Below are positions 63,677 through 64,000 of a stretch of 64,000 bases of DNA, piece after piece. The stretch is taken from NCBI RefSeq assembly GCF_900113045.1, contig NZ_FONY01000025.1, positions 19,721 to 83,720 of the forward strand, written 5' to 3'. Source of the stretch: Thermoflexibacter ruber. GTDB lineage: Bacteria > Bacteroidota > Bacteroidia > Cytophagales > Thermoflexibacteraceae. Numbering within the stretch: position 1 is the stretch's first letter; the number at the start of each line of letters is the position of its first letter. A program made the position numbers and the translations under genes. Below the pieces are notes generated by a model. It saw nothing but the letters and a program-made list of their open reading frames with translations. It did not search any database and was not told where the DNA came from.

Positions 63677-64000
63677 TTATTTTACATTTTCTTGAATAAA
63701 TACAATTTGTTTGTCCTCTAATTTTTGTGGATATGCTTTTATGTTTGGTGTTTTTTCCAAAAATGTATAAGCAATTAAGCCTGCCAGCAAATTAATAAGA
63801 AAATTTTTAGGGCTTCTGTGCCTTGAATGTTCTATATTTAGTTGATTTTTAAGTACATCGAAAGCAGTTTCTATCAATCCTCTATGCCTTAAATAATAGG
63901 CTTGTGGTTCTGTTAATACTTGATTTTTCTTCATATTAGCTCTTAACTTAGTGATTAAGTGCAAGTTTCTTTCTGCAAATTCTTCTTTTAGTGCAGTAAT
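63677..64000 (-). CDS. IS982-family transposase, C-terminal part
   Basis: 108 codons run to the window edge. YYLRHRGLIETAFDVLKNQL, the IEHSRHRS motif and NLLAGLIAYTFLEKTP are characteristic of the IS982-family C-terminal region, including the final catalytic Glu (LIET). The frame stays open through position 64000, so the rest lies outside. The element is inserted in the ABC exporter gene; its right boundary is within about 63660-63676. Confidence 0.88.
   Translation of the reverse strand: MTALKEEFAERNLHLITKLRANMKKNQVLTEPQAYYLRHRGLIETAFDVLKNQLNIEHSRHRSPKNFLINLLAGLIAYTFLEKTPNIKAYPQKLEDKQIVFIQENVK

Overview
The window is chromosomal DNA of a Bacteroidota bacterium, most likely from the Cytophagales or a close relative. 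The evidence is the low G+C content, a type-B T9SS C-terminal sorting domain, GldM-like domains, DUF-type lipoproteins typical of the phylum, and promoter-like TAnnTTTG boxes with weak Shine-Dalgarno sequences. No rRNA, tRNA or CRISPR array was seen.

Layout. 0-11.3 kb: mostly minus-strand genes. These are a TPR/coiled-coil signalling protein cut by the window edge, an RlmI-like methyltransferase, a T9SS type-B cell-surface protein, an ECF sigma / anti-sigma / DUF4097-like cluster, a secreted protein of unknown role, a candidate small RNA with its own promoter and terminator (7.85-8.00 kb), and a 1057-residue BNR/sortilin-like protein. 11.6-22.9 kb: plus-strand genes for a lipoprotein, lumazine synthase, an RND transporter, a receiver-histidine kinase, an EEP-family hydrolase, a DUF3089 hydrolase, RmuC, a PIG-L-like protein and two tandem GldM-C-like proteins, the first with an in-frame stop right after its signal peptide. 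23-35 kb: housekeeping genes dnaA (preceded by a cluster of inverted repeats), accD, fbaB, leuB, leuD, an FAH-family hydrolase, a TolC-like protein, rimO and coaX. 35.3-44.6 kb: a MacB-type ABC transporter with two tandem permeases and an embedded four-helix-bundle gene, a GH57 hydrolase, a DUF6452/DUF6048-like pair, rodA and a coiled-coil protein.

Accessory part. At 44.67-47.48 kb a 2.4 kb AT-rich island is bracketed by a 209 bp direct repeat made of the 3' end of an ACMSD-type amidohydrolase gene. The island carries an all-helical protein of unknown family, a cysteine-rich lipoprotein broken by an in-frame TAA, and a divergent XRE regulator. It is the best candidate in the window for an undescribed module. 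Next come the intact ACMSD gene, a probable pentameric ligand-gated ion channel homologue with three extra N-terminal membrane segments, and a 2147-residue alpha-2-macroglobulin with a CAEQ thioester site. The alpha-2-macroglobulin gene contains an in-frame copy of a 33 bp palindromic repeat that also occurs at 8.08 kb. 57.4-60.5 kb is a graveyard of Mu-like prophage fragments and a decayed IS with 8 bp target duplications. The window ends with a cyclophilin, a DUF3108 protein, a low-molecular-weight tyrosine phosphatase and an ABC exporter gene broken by a frameshift and an IS982-family element.

The number of disrupted reading frames (about 21.57, 46.58, 58.69, 59.4-60.1 and 63.09 kb) is high. 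It fits ongoing decay of accessory genes, but sequencing error cannot be excluded from the sequence alone.
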